Made by a program: the position numbers and the translations under genes
Shown here: one piece after another, positions 34,874-43,332 of the stretch
How positions within the stretch are numbered: the first letter of the stretch is position 1
How the letters are laid out: every line of letters starts with the position of its first letter
NCBI GenBank assembly: GCA_910587335.1
Contig: CAJUMG010000004.1
Location: 1-64,000, forward strand
Source of the DNA: an uncultured Oscillospiraceae bacterium
GTDB taxonomy: Bacteria > Bacillota > Clostridia > Oscillospirales > Ruminococcaceae
Length of the DNA: 64,000 nucleotides
Direction: 5' to 3'
Notes under the pieces: generated by a model
The model's input: the letters and a program-made list of their open reading frames with translations, nothing else
Told to the model about the DNA's origin: nothing
Database searches by the model: none

Positions 34874-36259
34874 CTATGATTTCAAGGTGGAAAAGCAGTT
34901 TTTTACCTTTTCCCAATCAAGCTGCAAAACAGCCGGTATTTCCGGTGATTTTCCCAAAGCCGCACAGTATTCATACACCCCGCGTTTTTCCAGTTGCTCA
35001 TAGGTAACATTGTCAAAAATATCCCGCGGTTCATCCTGGCCATAAACACGAATGCGCAAAAGAGCCAAAGGCTCCGCCGCATCAGACCGAAGGGTGAATA
35101 CCCATTCGTTTTGTCCGGACTCTTTTGTCACATCCACCTGGCCAATCCACTCCTCTGGAAATTGGAATCGAAAGCCATAGTCCAAATTGACAAAGCCTGT
35201 CCAAACAGGATAGAACTGAAAAGAAACCGGTTCTTTTTCCAAATCCTCCTCTGCGCCGGCACTTCCCAGCACCGCCAGATTCTCTGGATTGGAAAGACAT
35301 AGATACTGAATGATGTTTTTTCGGTTGTCTTCTTCCTCCCGCTCATCCTCATTTGTCTCATCTAACAATACCGGCACTTCTAAAATACCATCCCGGTTGA
35401 TATCTTCACAGCGCACCGAAATTTCACGCGTCAGCGGCCTATCCACTTCGCCGTAATGGTCATTCATGGAGCGGAGCTTTCCATCCTCTGTATACACCAG
35501 TATTTCGGTGAAGACCCGGTCGTTCCCGGTATAGGCATCCACAAATACCGCCGTTTGATCTTGGGCAATCTGCCCGATTTCAATGCCCAAAAAGTCTGTA
35601 ATCGTATTGAAAAGCACCACCCGGGATACCGACTGGAGCCCTTCCTCCGTCTCATTTATCAGGCGGATCGAACCGGTTTTGGAGGATGCTTTGAATATAC
35701 CCAACAAAATTTCCTCTATTCCATCCCGGTCAATATCCTCAATCAACATCTGAGAATAGTCGCTTTCAAACAGAACCCGCAGCTGCCCGCCAACATAATC
35801 GTAAACCGACATCTTGGTATTTTCACTGGTTCCCTGCTCCCATCCAATCAGCATACAATGCCGGCCAGACGCGGTCAATATCCGAAAATCCGCCTCGGTG
35901 ACATCGGTCCCCTCTCCTACTGCATCATAAACCGATACCCACCGTTCCTCCTGATGATCCAACATCATAATGCGGACATTTGTCCCCCAGCTGGGAACAT
36001 TATAAAAGACCAGCGCCTCTTTTTCTCCGTCAGCATCCAGATCGAACATAACAAACGCCGAACGGTATCCGCCTTTTTTCGGATATTTCAGCTGAACGTC
36101 CGGCGCACCCACCGCCTCGGCCAACGCCTCATAAATTTCGGATTGATCCTCAGCCAATTTGGGCGCCTGCATCAGATCGGCCACATTTAGCTGGAAGGAC
36201 GAGCAAGCAGACAAAAACAAGCAGCATACCGCCAAAAGGGCAGCTTTCAAAAAACGCAA
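34874..36259 (-). CDS. Lipoprotein with three DxDxDG calcium-loop-like motifs
   Basis: 461 residues, TTG start behind GGAGGAAG. Lipoprotein signal with Cys19 in LFLSAC. DLDADG (73-78), DIDRDG (174-179) and DINRDG (285-290) recur about every 100-110 residues, each followed by an E/L-rich strand, as in FG-GAP/VCBS-type beta-propeller or EF-hand-like calcium loops. The family is not one I can name. As first gene of an operon with a response regulator and sensor kinase it may be the extracytoplasmic partner of that system; this is inference. Confidence 0.65.
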   Translation of the reverse strand: MRFLKAALLAVCCLFLSACSSFQLNVADLMQAPKLAEDQSEIYEALAEAVGAPDVQLKYPKKGGYRSAFVMFDLDADGEKEALVFYNVPSWGTNVRIMMLDHQEERWVSVYDAVGEGTDVTEADFRILTASGRHCMLIGWEQGTSENTKMSVYDYVGGQLRVLFESDYSQMLIEDIDRDGIEEILLGIFKASSKTGSIRLINETEEGLQSVSRVVLFNTITDFLGIEIGQIAQDQTAVFVDAYTGNDRVFTEILVYTEDGKLRSMNDHYGEVDRPLTREISVRCEDINRDGILEVPVLLDETNEDEREEEDNRKNIIQYLCLSNPENLAVLGSAGAEEDLEKEPVSFQFYPVWTGFVNLDYGFRFQFPEEWIGQVDVTKESGQNEWVFTLRSDAAEPLALLRIRVYGQDEPRDIFDNVTYEQLEKRGVYEYCAALGKSPEIPAVLQLDWEKVKNCFSTLKS

Positions 36260-36284
36260 GCGAGCTTCCTCCTTCCAAAATCAC

Positions 36285-36346
36285 AAAAAAGCCGGGACCC
36301 TACGGCTCCGGCACACAAATATCCTTTGCAAAAACAGCCTTTTTGC
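36285..36346 (-). promoter_or_regulatory. Two-hairpin leader with an intrinsic terminator (possible attenuator)
   Basis: Read on the minus strand the transcript begins with a stem GCAAAAA-GGCTG-TTTTTGC (36328-36346), then a hairpin GCCGG...CCGGC (36291-36312) followed by TTTTTT. That is an intrinsic terminator between the promoter and the ribosome site of the lipoprotein gene. The first loop (GGCT) is complementary to AGCC inside the second hairpin, so a loop-loop contact is possible. Confidence 0.4.
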
Positions 36347-36353
36347 CTATTTT

Positions 36354-36382
36354 ATAGTATAACAACCCATTCGTTCTGTCAA
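36354..36382 (-). promoter_or_regulatory. Promoter of the lipoprotein-regulator-kinase operon
   Basis: Minus strand: TTGACA, 17 bases, TACTAT (overlapping TATACT). Near-consensus sigma-A, transcript start about 90 bases upstream of the lipoprotein start codon. Confidence 0.8.
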
Positions 36383-36482
36383 TAAAAAAGCGCCCGCTAG
36401 AGCCGGTTGTTCACAATAAGTTCACCGCTTTCACCGCGCAAAAAAATGTATGATCAATTTGTATTGCGGCAATTAAAAGTAA

Positions 36483-36514
36483 AAAGGCAGCCTGGAAAAC
36501 TCCATACTGCCTTT
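36483..36514 (-). terminator. Probable terminator downstream of the XRE gene
   Basis: AAAGGCAG and CTGCCTTT arms, reading into TTTTTAC on the minus strand. It lies 134 bases past the stop, so the assignment is tentative. Confidence 0.5.
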
Positions 36515-36647
36515 AGGTTTTATAAAAATGGGGCTTATGTCCTACAAATAAAGCAGAGATGATTTCAAGTTTCTCCTGTTAAAACCGGCAAAAAACGACA
36601 AATTTTGCTTTCCTTTTGCCTGTTAGAATGATACAATAAAATATCTT

Positions 36648-37343
36648 CTACTTTCCCTTTTCGATTTTGGACTCGCTGTTTTGAATCAGGTTCATTAAAG
36701 AAGAGGAAAACATCGGATAGGCTTGATGGAGCGATTCGGTGGTAATCGCCAAGGCATCTACACTCTCAATCGGCTCCTGTCCCTCTATCGTATTGCCAGA
36801 AGCAACCGCCGCCGCATTGGCCTCGGCCACCGTCATAGCCGCCGCCGCATAGTTAGAAGCCACCTGCTTTGGAATGGTAAACATTCCATTTTGATTTTTA
36901 GGATTTGCCGAATAGACCACCCGGAACACCCGGTATACTGCCAGCATTAAAAAAGAAGAAACCTCTTGAATGAGCGGTTTATTCTTGCTTTTTTGCAGCA
37001 GATCAAACAAAATGTTCAAAGAATTTGCAATCAGCTTTTTATTCAGTATCGGCAGAATGCTGCCATGCATCACGTTTTCTTTGCCTGCCGCGTCCGGTTC
37101 GGGGATATCCTCCACCGTCAGGGTCATGCCGTTGCGGTCCGGAGAACGGCCCAAAAGATAATCACAGGAAACGCCATAATAGTTCGCCGTCCGCACCAAA
37201 AAATCCAGTCCGCATTCCCGAATCCCTTTTTCATAATGGGAAAGCAAAGCCTGCGAAATTCCCAGATCGCTAGCTGCCGCTTTTTGGCTGATTCCCTTTT
37301 CCTTTCTAAGGAGCGTCAAGATCCTTGGAAAATCGGCGTTCAT
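36648..37343 (-). CDS. XRE-family transcriptional regulator
   Basis: 231 residues. Helix-turn-helix at about 6-60 (KGISQKAAASDLGISQALLSHYEKG), then CDYLLGRSPDR, which ends many such domains in Clostridia. The C-terminal 160 residues are helical with an Ala/Val-rich stretch (SNYAAAAMTVAEANAAAVASG) and no known ligand domain. ATG at 37343 has GGAGG at the right distance; the one at 37349 abuts it. Divergent from the phosphatase-led gene group, which it may regulate. Confidence 0.8.
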   Translation of the reverse strand: MNADFPRILTLLRKEKGISQKAAASDLGISQALLSHYEKGIRECGLDFLVRTANYYGVSCDYLLGRSPDRNGMTLTVEDIPEPDAAGKENVMHGSILPILNKKLIANSLNILFDLLQKSKNKPLIQEVSSFLMLAVYRVFRVVYSANPKNQNGMFTIPKQVASNYAAAAMTVAEANAAAVASGNTIEGQEPIESVDALAITTESLHQAYPMFSSSLMNLIQNSESKIEKGK

Positions 37344-37364
37344 CTTCATTCCTCCGCTTAGGCT

Positions 37365-37379
37365 TTACATATCGTAAAT
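37365..37379. promoter_or_regulatory. Candidate operator of the XRE regulator
   Basis: TTTAC-ATATC-GTAAA, perfect five-base arms, just upstream of the XRE ribosome site in the divergent control region. Short and AT-rich, so it may be chance. Confidence 0.3.
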
Positions 37380-37468
37380 TATATATTAAAATACAATGGT
37401 TGTAAAGTATCCCTTGTAAAAATTTTAGACGATTTGTCGAAACAGATTGAAAGGAGCGGTGTTTTTCG

Positions 37469-38152
37469 TTGATAACCTATAAAATTCATTTCATCCGGCA
37501 TGGAAAAACGCCGGAAACAGAACAGGGAGTGTATCTGGGGCGGACCGACCTCCCCTTAAGCTCCGACGGAGAACAGCAGCTTAGAAATATGGCAGAGGAT
37601 TTTTGCTATCCACCTGCTCAATTGGTTTATACCAGTCCCTTGCAGCGATGCCGGCAAACGGCCCAACTTCTTTATCCGGACCGGATGGTTCTTTCTGACG
37701 AGAGCTTTAATGAATGTGATTTCGGCGAATTCACCGGAAAATCCATCCTGCATTTAAAGGAATTGCCCGCCTATGAAAAATGGATTGAGGGCGGCTTTGA
37801 ATCAGCTCCCCCCAAAGGAGAGAGCGGGCAGCAATTGCTAGCCCGTGTTTTGCGCGGATTGCAATCCGTTTTCAGCCGTATGATGGCCGAACGGCTCACC
37901 GATGTAGCGGTGATCACCCACGGAGGCATCATCATGTCATTATTGGCATCCTGCGGCTTTCCCAAACGAAAAATGAGCCAGTGGACCACCGACTTCGGCT
38001 GTGGCTTTACCATTCTTTTAACACCGCAGATGTGGATGCGGGACCGGGCGTTTGAAATTTACGCGGAGATCCCATGGCGGGGAACTGACCGCAAATTTAC
38101 CGATGATTTTGATATTCTGGACGGTTTTTACTACGAAGAAAATCCATTCTAA
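37469..38152 (+). CDS. Histidine phosphatase family protein (phosphoglycerate mutase-like)
   Basis: 227 residues. FIRHGKTPETEQGVYLGRTDLPLS contains the RHG phosphohistidine motif (His11); SPLQRCRQTAQLL and VITHGGIIMSLL supply the other catalytic Arg and His. Size resembles CobC/GpmB-type small-molecule phosphatases, but without corrin or other pathway genes nearby the substrate is open. TTG start, 12 bases after AAGGAG. First of three same-strand genes with gaps of about 40-55 bases. Confidence 0.82.
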   Translation: MITYKIHFIRHGKTPETEQGVYLGRTDLPLSSDGEQQLRNMAEDFCYPPAQLVYTSPLQRCRQTAQLLYPDRMVLSDESFNECDFGEFTGKSILHLKELPAYEKWIEGGFESAPPKGESGQQLLARVLRGLQSVFSRMMAERLTDVAVITHGGIIMSLLASCGFPKRKMSQWTTDFGCGFTILLTPQMWMRDRAFEIYAEIPWRGTDRKFTDDFDILDGFYYEENPF

Positions 38153-38205
38153 AAATATCATCCGCTTTTACCTGGAAAAGGCAATTGCCAAAGGAGAGTC
38201 TGACT

Positions 38206-39258
38206 ATGAAAATCTGTATTCTTTCTGCCTCTGCCCTGGCCGACGAAATGATAAAGTATACAAAGACGGTTTTGGAGGCTGTTTGCAAAAAGAACCTGCC
38301 TTCATTGGAATTTTGCCACTGGCAGCCGGATGAGGCGGAAATGGAAAACGGCGTTCCTTCCAGAGAAACGATTGATCTGTGCCGCACCTCCGATGCGGTT
38401 CTGTTCTGCTTGCAGCAAACCGGCGCATGTAGCAAAGGCTATCTGGAGCTTCTCCGCTCCAAGCTGGGGCTCTTCGGTTCCATGCGGCCAATCCGGATTT
38501 TTCCTTCCCTTTCCTCCTGCGCGGTGATAAAAGATCCGTCCGCAAGCGGTATGGACTGCCTTTTGATGCAGGAAGGACAGTCCGCCGATATGCTTCCGGA
38601 ACAGGGCGAAAAGGTGATTAACGGCGATCTGTGCGGATATGATGTGCTGCTGGCCAATAGCCAAACCGCTCGGCTGACTACCCAGGCGGCGTTTTATGCG
38701 GCGATGAGACGAAGAAAAAAGCTTATTTTTACCGACCTGTATGATAAAATGTCTTCCTCCTCTTTGCGCCGGCGGATCATCAATCTGACCGCCTCTGAAT
38801 TTCCCGAAGTGGAGCTTGTTCATCTGTCGGCGTCCCAAATCTCTGCACAGCTTTTGTGCGATCCCGGGTCTATTGACGTTCTTTTAGCTGATCCGCTTTT
38901 AGGGGAACTGCTTTTTTCCACCGCGGTGGCGATGACTGGTACTGCGCACCTTCAATCCGCTGCTTACTTTGGCTACGGAAAACAGGGCATTTACTACAAC
39001 GCCGCGCCCTTGCCAGAATCCAGCGGCAAGGAGGAAGCGATTTGCCCGGCGGCGATTATTTTGGCTGTAGCTATGGCACTTCGGCACAGTTTAAATTTGG
39101 AAAAAGAGGCAGACTGCATAGAAAAAGCTGTGGTAAAGGTGCTGGCATTAGGCCGTACCGCTGATATTCACCAGCTTTCTCTTCCCACTGTTTCCGCTTC
39201 AGTATTCAGCGCATATATCGCCCAAACTGCGGCAGAATATATGTCATCTGCCGGATAA
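38206..39258 (+). CDS. Degenerate isopropylmalate/isocitrate dehydrogenase homologue (pseudoenzyme)
   Basis: 350 residues that follow LeuB end to end: LLRSKLGLFGSMRPIRIFPSL matches the substrate-arginine region, PEVELVHLSASQISAQLLCDPGSIDVLLADPLLGELL matches the dimer and metal region, and ICPAAIILAVAMALRHSLNLEKEA matches the NPxAxIL helix. Yet the key residues are gone: no YFG tyrosine, no DKANV lysine, GDILSDE replaced by GELLFSTA (metal aspartates lost), and no EPVHGSAPDIAGKG cofactor loop. It therefore probably binds something without oxidising it. ATG at 38206 behind AAGGAGAG. Confidence 0.7.
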   Translation: MKICILSASALADEMIKYTKTVLEAVCKKNLPSLEFCHWQPDEAEMENGVPSRETIDLCRTSDAVLFCLQQTGACSKGYLELLRSKLGLFGSMRPIRIFPSLSSCAVIKDPSASGMDCLLMQEGQSADMLPEQGEKVINGDLCGYDVLLANSQTARLTTQAAFYAAMRRRKKLIFTDLYDKMSSSSLRRRIINLTASEFPEVELVHLSASQISAQLLCDPGSIDVLLADPLLGELLFSTAVAMTGTAHLQSAAYFGYGKQGIYYNAAPLPESSGKEEAICPAAIILAVAMALRHSLNLEKEADCIEKAVVKVLALGRTADIHQLSLPTVSASVFSAYIAQTAAEYMSSAG

Positions 39259-39299
39259 GGTTTTCTTCTATTACCGGCAAAAAAATGCCGGAGGCGCTT

Positions 39300-40169
39300 A
39301 TGGAATTTTTTATCCCCAAAGTGAAACGATGCGGAAGGTCTGCTTTGCATTCTCATCGGCGCGAAGCCGCCCACATTGTCTTTTTTACTCTTTTGCCACT
39401 TCTTCTGCCGGTTTTATTCATTTCTAATTTATCCCATATTCCCTCTCCGATCGTCCTACCACTATTTGGAAAAACTTTTTCTCTCTCACTTCCTCTTCTT
39501 TCAGCTGGTGGACTCGTTTTGTTTCTACTTCTTTTTTACCTCCCTCTCCTTTTCGGAGTAAAACGATGGTATTTAACCATCTGTCGCACTGAACAGATGC
39601 GAAAGCCGTCTATTTGGTACTTTTTTTCTTCCTTCCATCTCTATACAAAGGCGATTTTAACCGGATTGTCGTTGTTTTTTCGCCGATTTTTTCTCTTTTC
39701 GTTGGGCGTATCGCCCGCTTTTTCTGCGGTTCTAGTATCCGTTATCTTTTTCCGCAGAGCATCCAACGATCTGGAGCGTTCCCTTTCACTTTTATGTTTA
39801 GTCGCCGCCGCCGGATTGTTTTTTTGCGGACTGGCAGCGGCCCACTTTATTGGCAAACGATATTTCTGGGCGCCGTGGCTATTGGCCAACGACCCCTCTT
39901 TACCGTTGCGCCAAATCTTTTCTGAATCGGTACAGCTTACCCAAAAGGACGGAGAGTCCCTTCGTAAGATACAGCGATCTTTGCGCGGACAAAGACTTTT
40001 TGCCCTTTGCTTTTTTCCCGCTTTTTGGACAATTCCCTTAGTAGAATGCACGCTGGCCGCATGGATATCCGGAAAGCTGCCGCCTGCGGAACCGGCATAT
40101 TTTGTTTTTCCCTTCCGTCTAAGGAAGATTAAGCGTTCCCCTTCCGTAAAAGCTGCCCATTCCTTATAG
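39300..40169 (+). CDS. Multipass membrane protein (DUF975-like, weak)
   Basis: 289 residues with five or six hydrophobic stretches (about 25-45, 55-80, 110-135, 140-160, 170-190, 240-260). The end, ESVQLTQKDGESLRKIQRSLRGQRLFALCFFP, vaguely recalls DUF975 membrane proteins. ATG at 39300 has GGAGG five bases ahead, whereas the upstream ATG contains that site. Strongly basic C-terminal tail. Probably co-transcribed with the two preceding genes; no function can be given. Confidence 0.6.
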   Translation: MEFFIPKVKRCGRSALHSHRREAAHIVFFTLLPLLLPVLFISNLSHIPSPIVLPLFGKTFSLSLPLLSAGGLVLFLLLFYLPLLFGVKRWYLTICRTEQMRKPSIWYFFSSFHLYTKAILTGLSLFFRRFFLFSLGVSPAFSAVLVSVIFFRRASNDLERSLSLLCLVAAAGLFFCGLAAAHFIGKRYFWAPWLLANDPSLPLRQIFSESVQLTQKDGESLRKIQRSLRGQRLFALCFFPAFWTIPLVECTLAAWISGKLPPAEPAYFVFPFRLRKIKRSPSVKAAHSL

Positions 40170-40526
40170 CATACCTTTTACCATGTTAAAGTATACCGCT
40201 CTATGGATACAAACGCATTCATATGGCTTTCTATTTTTTTACAACCGACAAAATCATAAAAAAACGGTTTTCAGGAAATACTCGCTATTGAAAATGAATA
40301 CCTGGATAGACGAAAATTTCCCTATTTTTTGACAAAAATTTTAAATTTATTCACATTCTTTTTTTCTTCTGCTTCATTTTAACTTTTATAATAATGCGTG
40401 CTAAGCAAAAAAATCTTTAAAGCTTCAAATCTCGTACGATAGGTCATTGCCCTTGCTGCCATAACGGCAAGATTTGTTGCAATCTCGCTATTCTTCTTGG
40501 AAAGTCATAAAAAAGGATGATTGGGA
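40170..40526. other. AT-rich region upstream of the LCP gene
   Basis: 357 bases without a gene. A TATAAT at 40387-40392 lacks a good -35 and may be the LCP promoter; a TTGACA at 40329-40334 has no matching -10. The expected leader holds a small hairpin (cttgc/gcaag, about 40453-40472). Nothing else is recognisable. Confidence 0.4.
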
Positions 40527-41516
40527 ATGTCAAAAAAAGAATTCAAGCCAAATAATAGCCCTCGTAATGGAAAAAGGACCGTTCTTATCGTTTGTACTTC
40601 TTTACTGGCTGTGGTCCTATGTGCTGTAAGCGTTACCGCATTTTACATCAATCATATGCTAAACAAAATTGACTATGAAAACACCCCTGGGCAGGAAGAT
40701 GGTCAATCGGTTGTACAGATCAAGGACGATAAGGCGCTTTGGAATGACGATGTGCTCAATGTCCTTTTGCTGGGCACCGACGAGCGTTCCAACCAATATA
40801 GCGAAAATGCCCGTTCCGATTGTATGATGGTTCTTTCCCTCAATCGCAAAACCCATAAAATCCGACTAATCAGCCTGGAAAGGGGCATCGGCGTGCCGAT
40901 TGAAGGTCGGGAGGATGATTGGCTTACACATACCTTTGCCTATGGCGGCGCGGCTTTAACCTTAAAAACCGTACAAGAGTGTTTCGATTTGGATATCGAC
41001 CGATATGTCCGGGTAAACTTTAATTCTTTCGAGCAAATTATCAATGCTATTGGTGGAATTGATATTGAACTGACCGCGTTGGAGGCTCAGGGACTTAACA
41101 ATGAAATCTATACCAACGCCGTTACAAAACATAGAGTGTATGAAGGCTGGAATCATTTAGACGGTTACGACGCATTGCAATACGCCCGCCAGCGTTTTAT
41201 CGACAGTGACTGGCAGCGGATTGAACGGCAGCGCAATGTGTTGTCTGCCGCTTTTGATAAGGTAAAAACCATGAATGTATTCGAATGGAACGGTCTTTTG
41301 GATACCGCTCTCCCACTGGTCAAAACAAATTTTACCAAGTCAGAAATCACCTCTCTGCTGATGGATGCGCCCGGCTTTGTCAACAGCGAAATTGACCAAA
41401 TGACCATTCCCGCAGACGGTACCTATGGCAATAAAAAAACGTCTGACGGCCGGAGCCTATTGGATTTAGACTGGGAAACCAATATCCAAATTTTGAAAAA
41501 TTTCATCTACTCTTGA
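40527..41516 (+). CDS. LytR-CpsA-Psr (LCP) family protein
   Basis: 329 residues. One membrane anchor (about 18-41) and an extracellular LCP domain: LLLGTDERSNQYSENARSDCMMVLSLN, RLISLERGIGVPIEG, and the DGYDALQYARQRF motif with catalytic arginines. LCP enzymes attach anionic polymers such as teichoic acid or capsule to peptidoglycan. ATG at 40527 follows AAGGATG with good spacing. Single gene ended by a strong terminator. Confidence 0.88.
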   Translation: MSKKEFKPNNSPRNGKRTVLIVCTSLLAVVLCAVSVTAFYINHMLNKIDYENTPGQEDGQSVVQIKDDKALWNDDVLNVLLLGTDERSNQYSENARSDCMMVLSLNRKTHKIRLISLERGIGVPIEGREDDWLTHTFAYGGAALTLKTVQECFDLDIDRYVRVNFNSFEQIINAIGGIDIELTALEAQGLNNEIYTNAVTKHRVYEGWNHLDGYDALQYARQRFIDSDWQRIERQRNVLSAAFDKVKTMNVFEWNGLLDTALPLVKTNFTKSEITSLLMDAPGFVNSEIDQMTIPADGTYGNKKTSDGRSLLDLDWETNIQILKNFIYS

Positions 41517-41532
41517 TTGTACTTTTTGCATA

Positions 41533-41574
41533 TGACAAAAGCTGTCTTGCACCCTGGCAAGACAGCTTTTGTCA
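41533..41574. terminator. Bidirectional terminator after the LCP gene
   Basis: tgacaaaagctgtcttgc and its perfect complement gcaagacagcttttgtca (18 pairs) flank the loop ACCCTG, between the LCP gene and the end of the thiN operon. Confidence 0.88.
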
Positions 41575-41724
41575 GTTTTCGTCCCGTTTCATATGGAAAA
41601 ATAAGCGCAGTAACGGCGAAAGGAGTTTGGGACATTTCATAACAACGACTTTCATATTTACCGCCCTTTCAAATAGGGATTTGTTTTATTATATACAACG
41701 CTCCCTCGGTTGGTGAAAGCCCAG

Positions 41725-42360
41725 TTATCTTGGCCTGTCTTTAGAGATGACAATCACCAAAGTCCCCTTTTCCACCGTGATCTGTGCATTCTGCGCAAGA
41801 ATTTCGTTGCTTAGTCCTAGAGGAAACCAATTGGTCAATTTCGCATCTTTCAGCGGATACTTTACCCCTGTCAGCGTAACCCCCTCACAATTTGGTGTGT
41901 AGGAAAATACCGAAAGATAGCATCCGTCCATTTTAGGCAAAAATACCGTATCCTCCCGCAGCATAGAAATCAAATTATACTGGTCTGCAATGGTGATAAA
42001 AACATCCTGCTCCAAACCGTAAGCGATTGTCTGTAGGTTCGCCAAAGTATGGTCGAATCGGCCGCCAGTAGCACCCAAAAGAATGAATTCTTTATATCCG
42101 CGGGAAATCCCTTCCTTAACCGCCAGCATCATGTCTGAATCATCCTTTTCCGGCTGACAGATCAAAGCCGGAATTTCCTGGGGAAAGCCTTCGGCAAAGG
42201 AGTCTTGGTCCCCTATCAAAAGATCTGGCCGAATCCCCGCCCGCTGTGCATGGCGCAGCCCGCCGTCAGCACAGATAATAAAATCATCTGTGCGCCAGGA
42301 AAAGCCCGATAAAAATTCCTCTTCTAGCTCCCCTGCGCCTATTATGATACAGCGCTCCAT
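41725..42360 (-). CDS. thiN: Thiamine diphosphokinase
   Basis: 211 residues. Makes thiamine pyrophosphate from thiamine and ATP. IICADGGLRHAQRAGIRPDLLIGDQDS and the GATGGRFDHTLANLQTI motif are diagnostic. ATG at 42360 follows GGAGGGGGAG; the longer frame overlaps rsgA. Sixteen bases after rsgA. In related genomes rpe usually lies between rsgA and thiN; here it is absent. Confidence 0.92.
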   Translation of the reverse strand: MERCIIIGAGELEEEFLSGFSWRTDDFIICADGGLRHAQRAGIRPDLLIGDQDSFAEGFPQEIPALICQPEKDDSDMMLAVKEGISRGYKEFILLGATGGRFDHTLANLQTIAYGLEQDVFITIADQYNLISMLREDTVFLPKMDGCYLSVFSYTPNCEGVTLTGVKYPLKDAKLTNWFPLGLSNEILAQNAQITVEKGTLVIVISKDRPR

Positions 42361-42376
42361 CTTTGGCTCCCCCTCC

Positions 42377-43261
42377 TCATCTTCTGTTCCATTCCCATTC
42401 CTTGATATTTTTTGCCGCCTCATATAATGCACAGTAGCTGCTGTGCCGGGAAAGCGCGATCTCTTTCCGCTCCAACGCCGCCAGTACTTCACATCCCTTT
42501 TCTTTCGTGTGGGAACATCCGGTAAAACGGCATTTTTCTAAATGCGGCTCAAACTCCCGAAAACAATATTGTAGCTCCTCTTTAAAAATCAGTTCATACC
42601 GCTCCAAATCCATCGAGGAAAATCCCGGCGTATCCGCAATATATCCGCCGCCGGGAACCGGGTAAAGCTGCACGTGCCGGGTTGTATGCCGTCCCCTGCC
42701 AAGCTTTTGACTGGTCTGGGCCGTGGATAAATCCAACCGGCTGTCTATCCGGTTTAAAAGGCTGGACTTTCCAACCCCTGAATTTCCGCAAAAGGCGCTG
42801 ATTTTTCCTTCCATCGCACTACGCAGAGCCTTCAGATCTTTATCGCAATCGAGTCCGGTGCAATACACGCGAAATCCCGCTTTGCTGTAAGTTCCTGCCA
42901 GCATACTGCCGTCCTCTAAATCCGTTTTGGTCACTACTAAAACCGGTTCTATTTTCTTGTGCTCCGAAATCGCGATCAGTTTGTCCAACACAAACAGATT
43001 GGGCGATGGATCCGCTACGGATACCACCAAAAACAGTTGATCCAAATTTGCCAGCGGCGGCCGTGTTAAGCTGTTTTTTCGATCCAGGATCTGTATAATA
43101 TAGCCCTTTTCTCCGCCTGTTGGCTCGATTTCCACCCAATCTCCCACCAAAGGCGATATGCCTTTTTGGCGAAATAATCCCCGTGCTCTGCACTCATACT
43201 GTATTTTGTCTGCCAAAACATAATAAAAGCCACCGGTCGCCTTTAAAATTCTTCCTTGCAA
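42377..43261 (-). CDS. rsgA: Ribosome small-subunit-dependent GTPase A (RsgA/YloQ)
   Basis: 294 residues. A late 30S assembly GTPase. Circularly permuted GTPase motifs: TKTD (G4) precedes GNSGVGKSSLLNRI (G1) and DTPGF (G3). N-terminal OB fold and a C-terminal zinc site CRFTGCSHTKEKGC. TTG start with GGGGAG ahead. Separated from prkC by a terminator-like hairpin, so it may have reduced or separate expression. Confidence 0.95.
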   Translation of the reverse strand: MQGRILKATGGFYYVLADKIQYECRARGLFRQKGISPLVGDWVEIEPTGGEKGYIIQILDRKNSLTRPPLANLDQLFLVVSVADPSPNLFVLDKLIAISEHKKIEPVLVVTKTDLEDGSMLAGTYSKAGFRVYCTGLDCDKDLKALRSAMEGKISAFCGNSGVGKSSLLNRIDSRLDLSTAQTSQKLGRGRHTTRHVQLYPVPGGGYIADTPGFSSMDLERYELIFKEELQYCFREFEPHLEKCRFTGCSHTKEKGCEVLAALERKEIALSRHSSYCALYEAAKNIKEWEWNRR

Positions 43262-43299
43262 AATCTTCTCCCCTCTGTCAAAATATCGCTGTCCTTCAC

Positions 43300-43330
43300 A
43301 AAAGGCCTCCCATCCGGGAAGCCTTTTTTC
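43300..43330 (-). terminator. Terminator-like hairpin between prkC and rsgA
   Basis: Minus strand: AAAAGGCTTCCC, loop GGAT, GGGAGGCCTTTT. One internal mismatch; a T-run closes it. It begins three bases past the prkC stop, inside what is usually one operon. Confidence 0.65.
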
Positions 43331-43332
43331 TT

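Larger units (their letters stand above)
36260..36647. other. Regulatory region between the lipoprotein operon and the XRE gene
   Basis: 388 bases, no gene. It holds the promoter (36354-36382) and structured leader of the lipoprotein operon and the probable terminator of the XRE gene (36483-36514), both on the minus strand. The part from 36515 to 36647 shows nothing recognisable. Confidence 0.6.
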
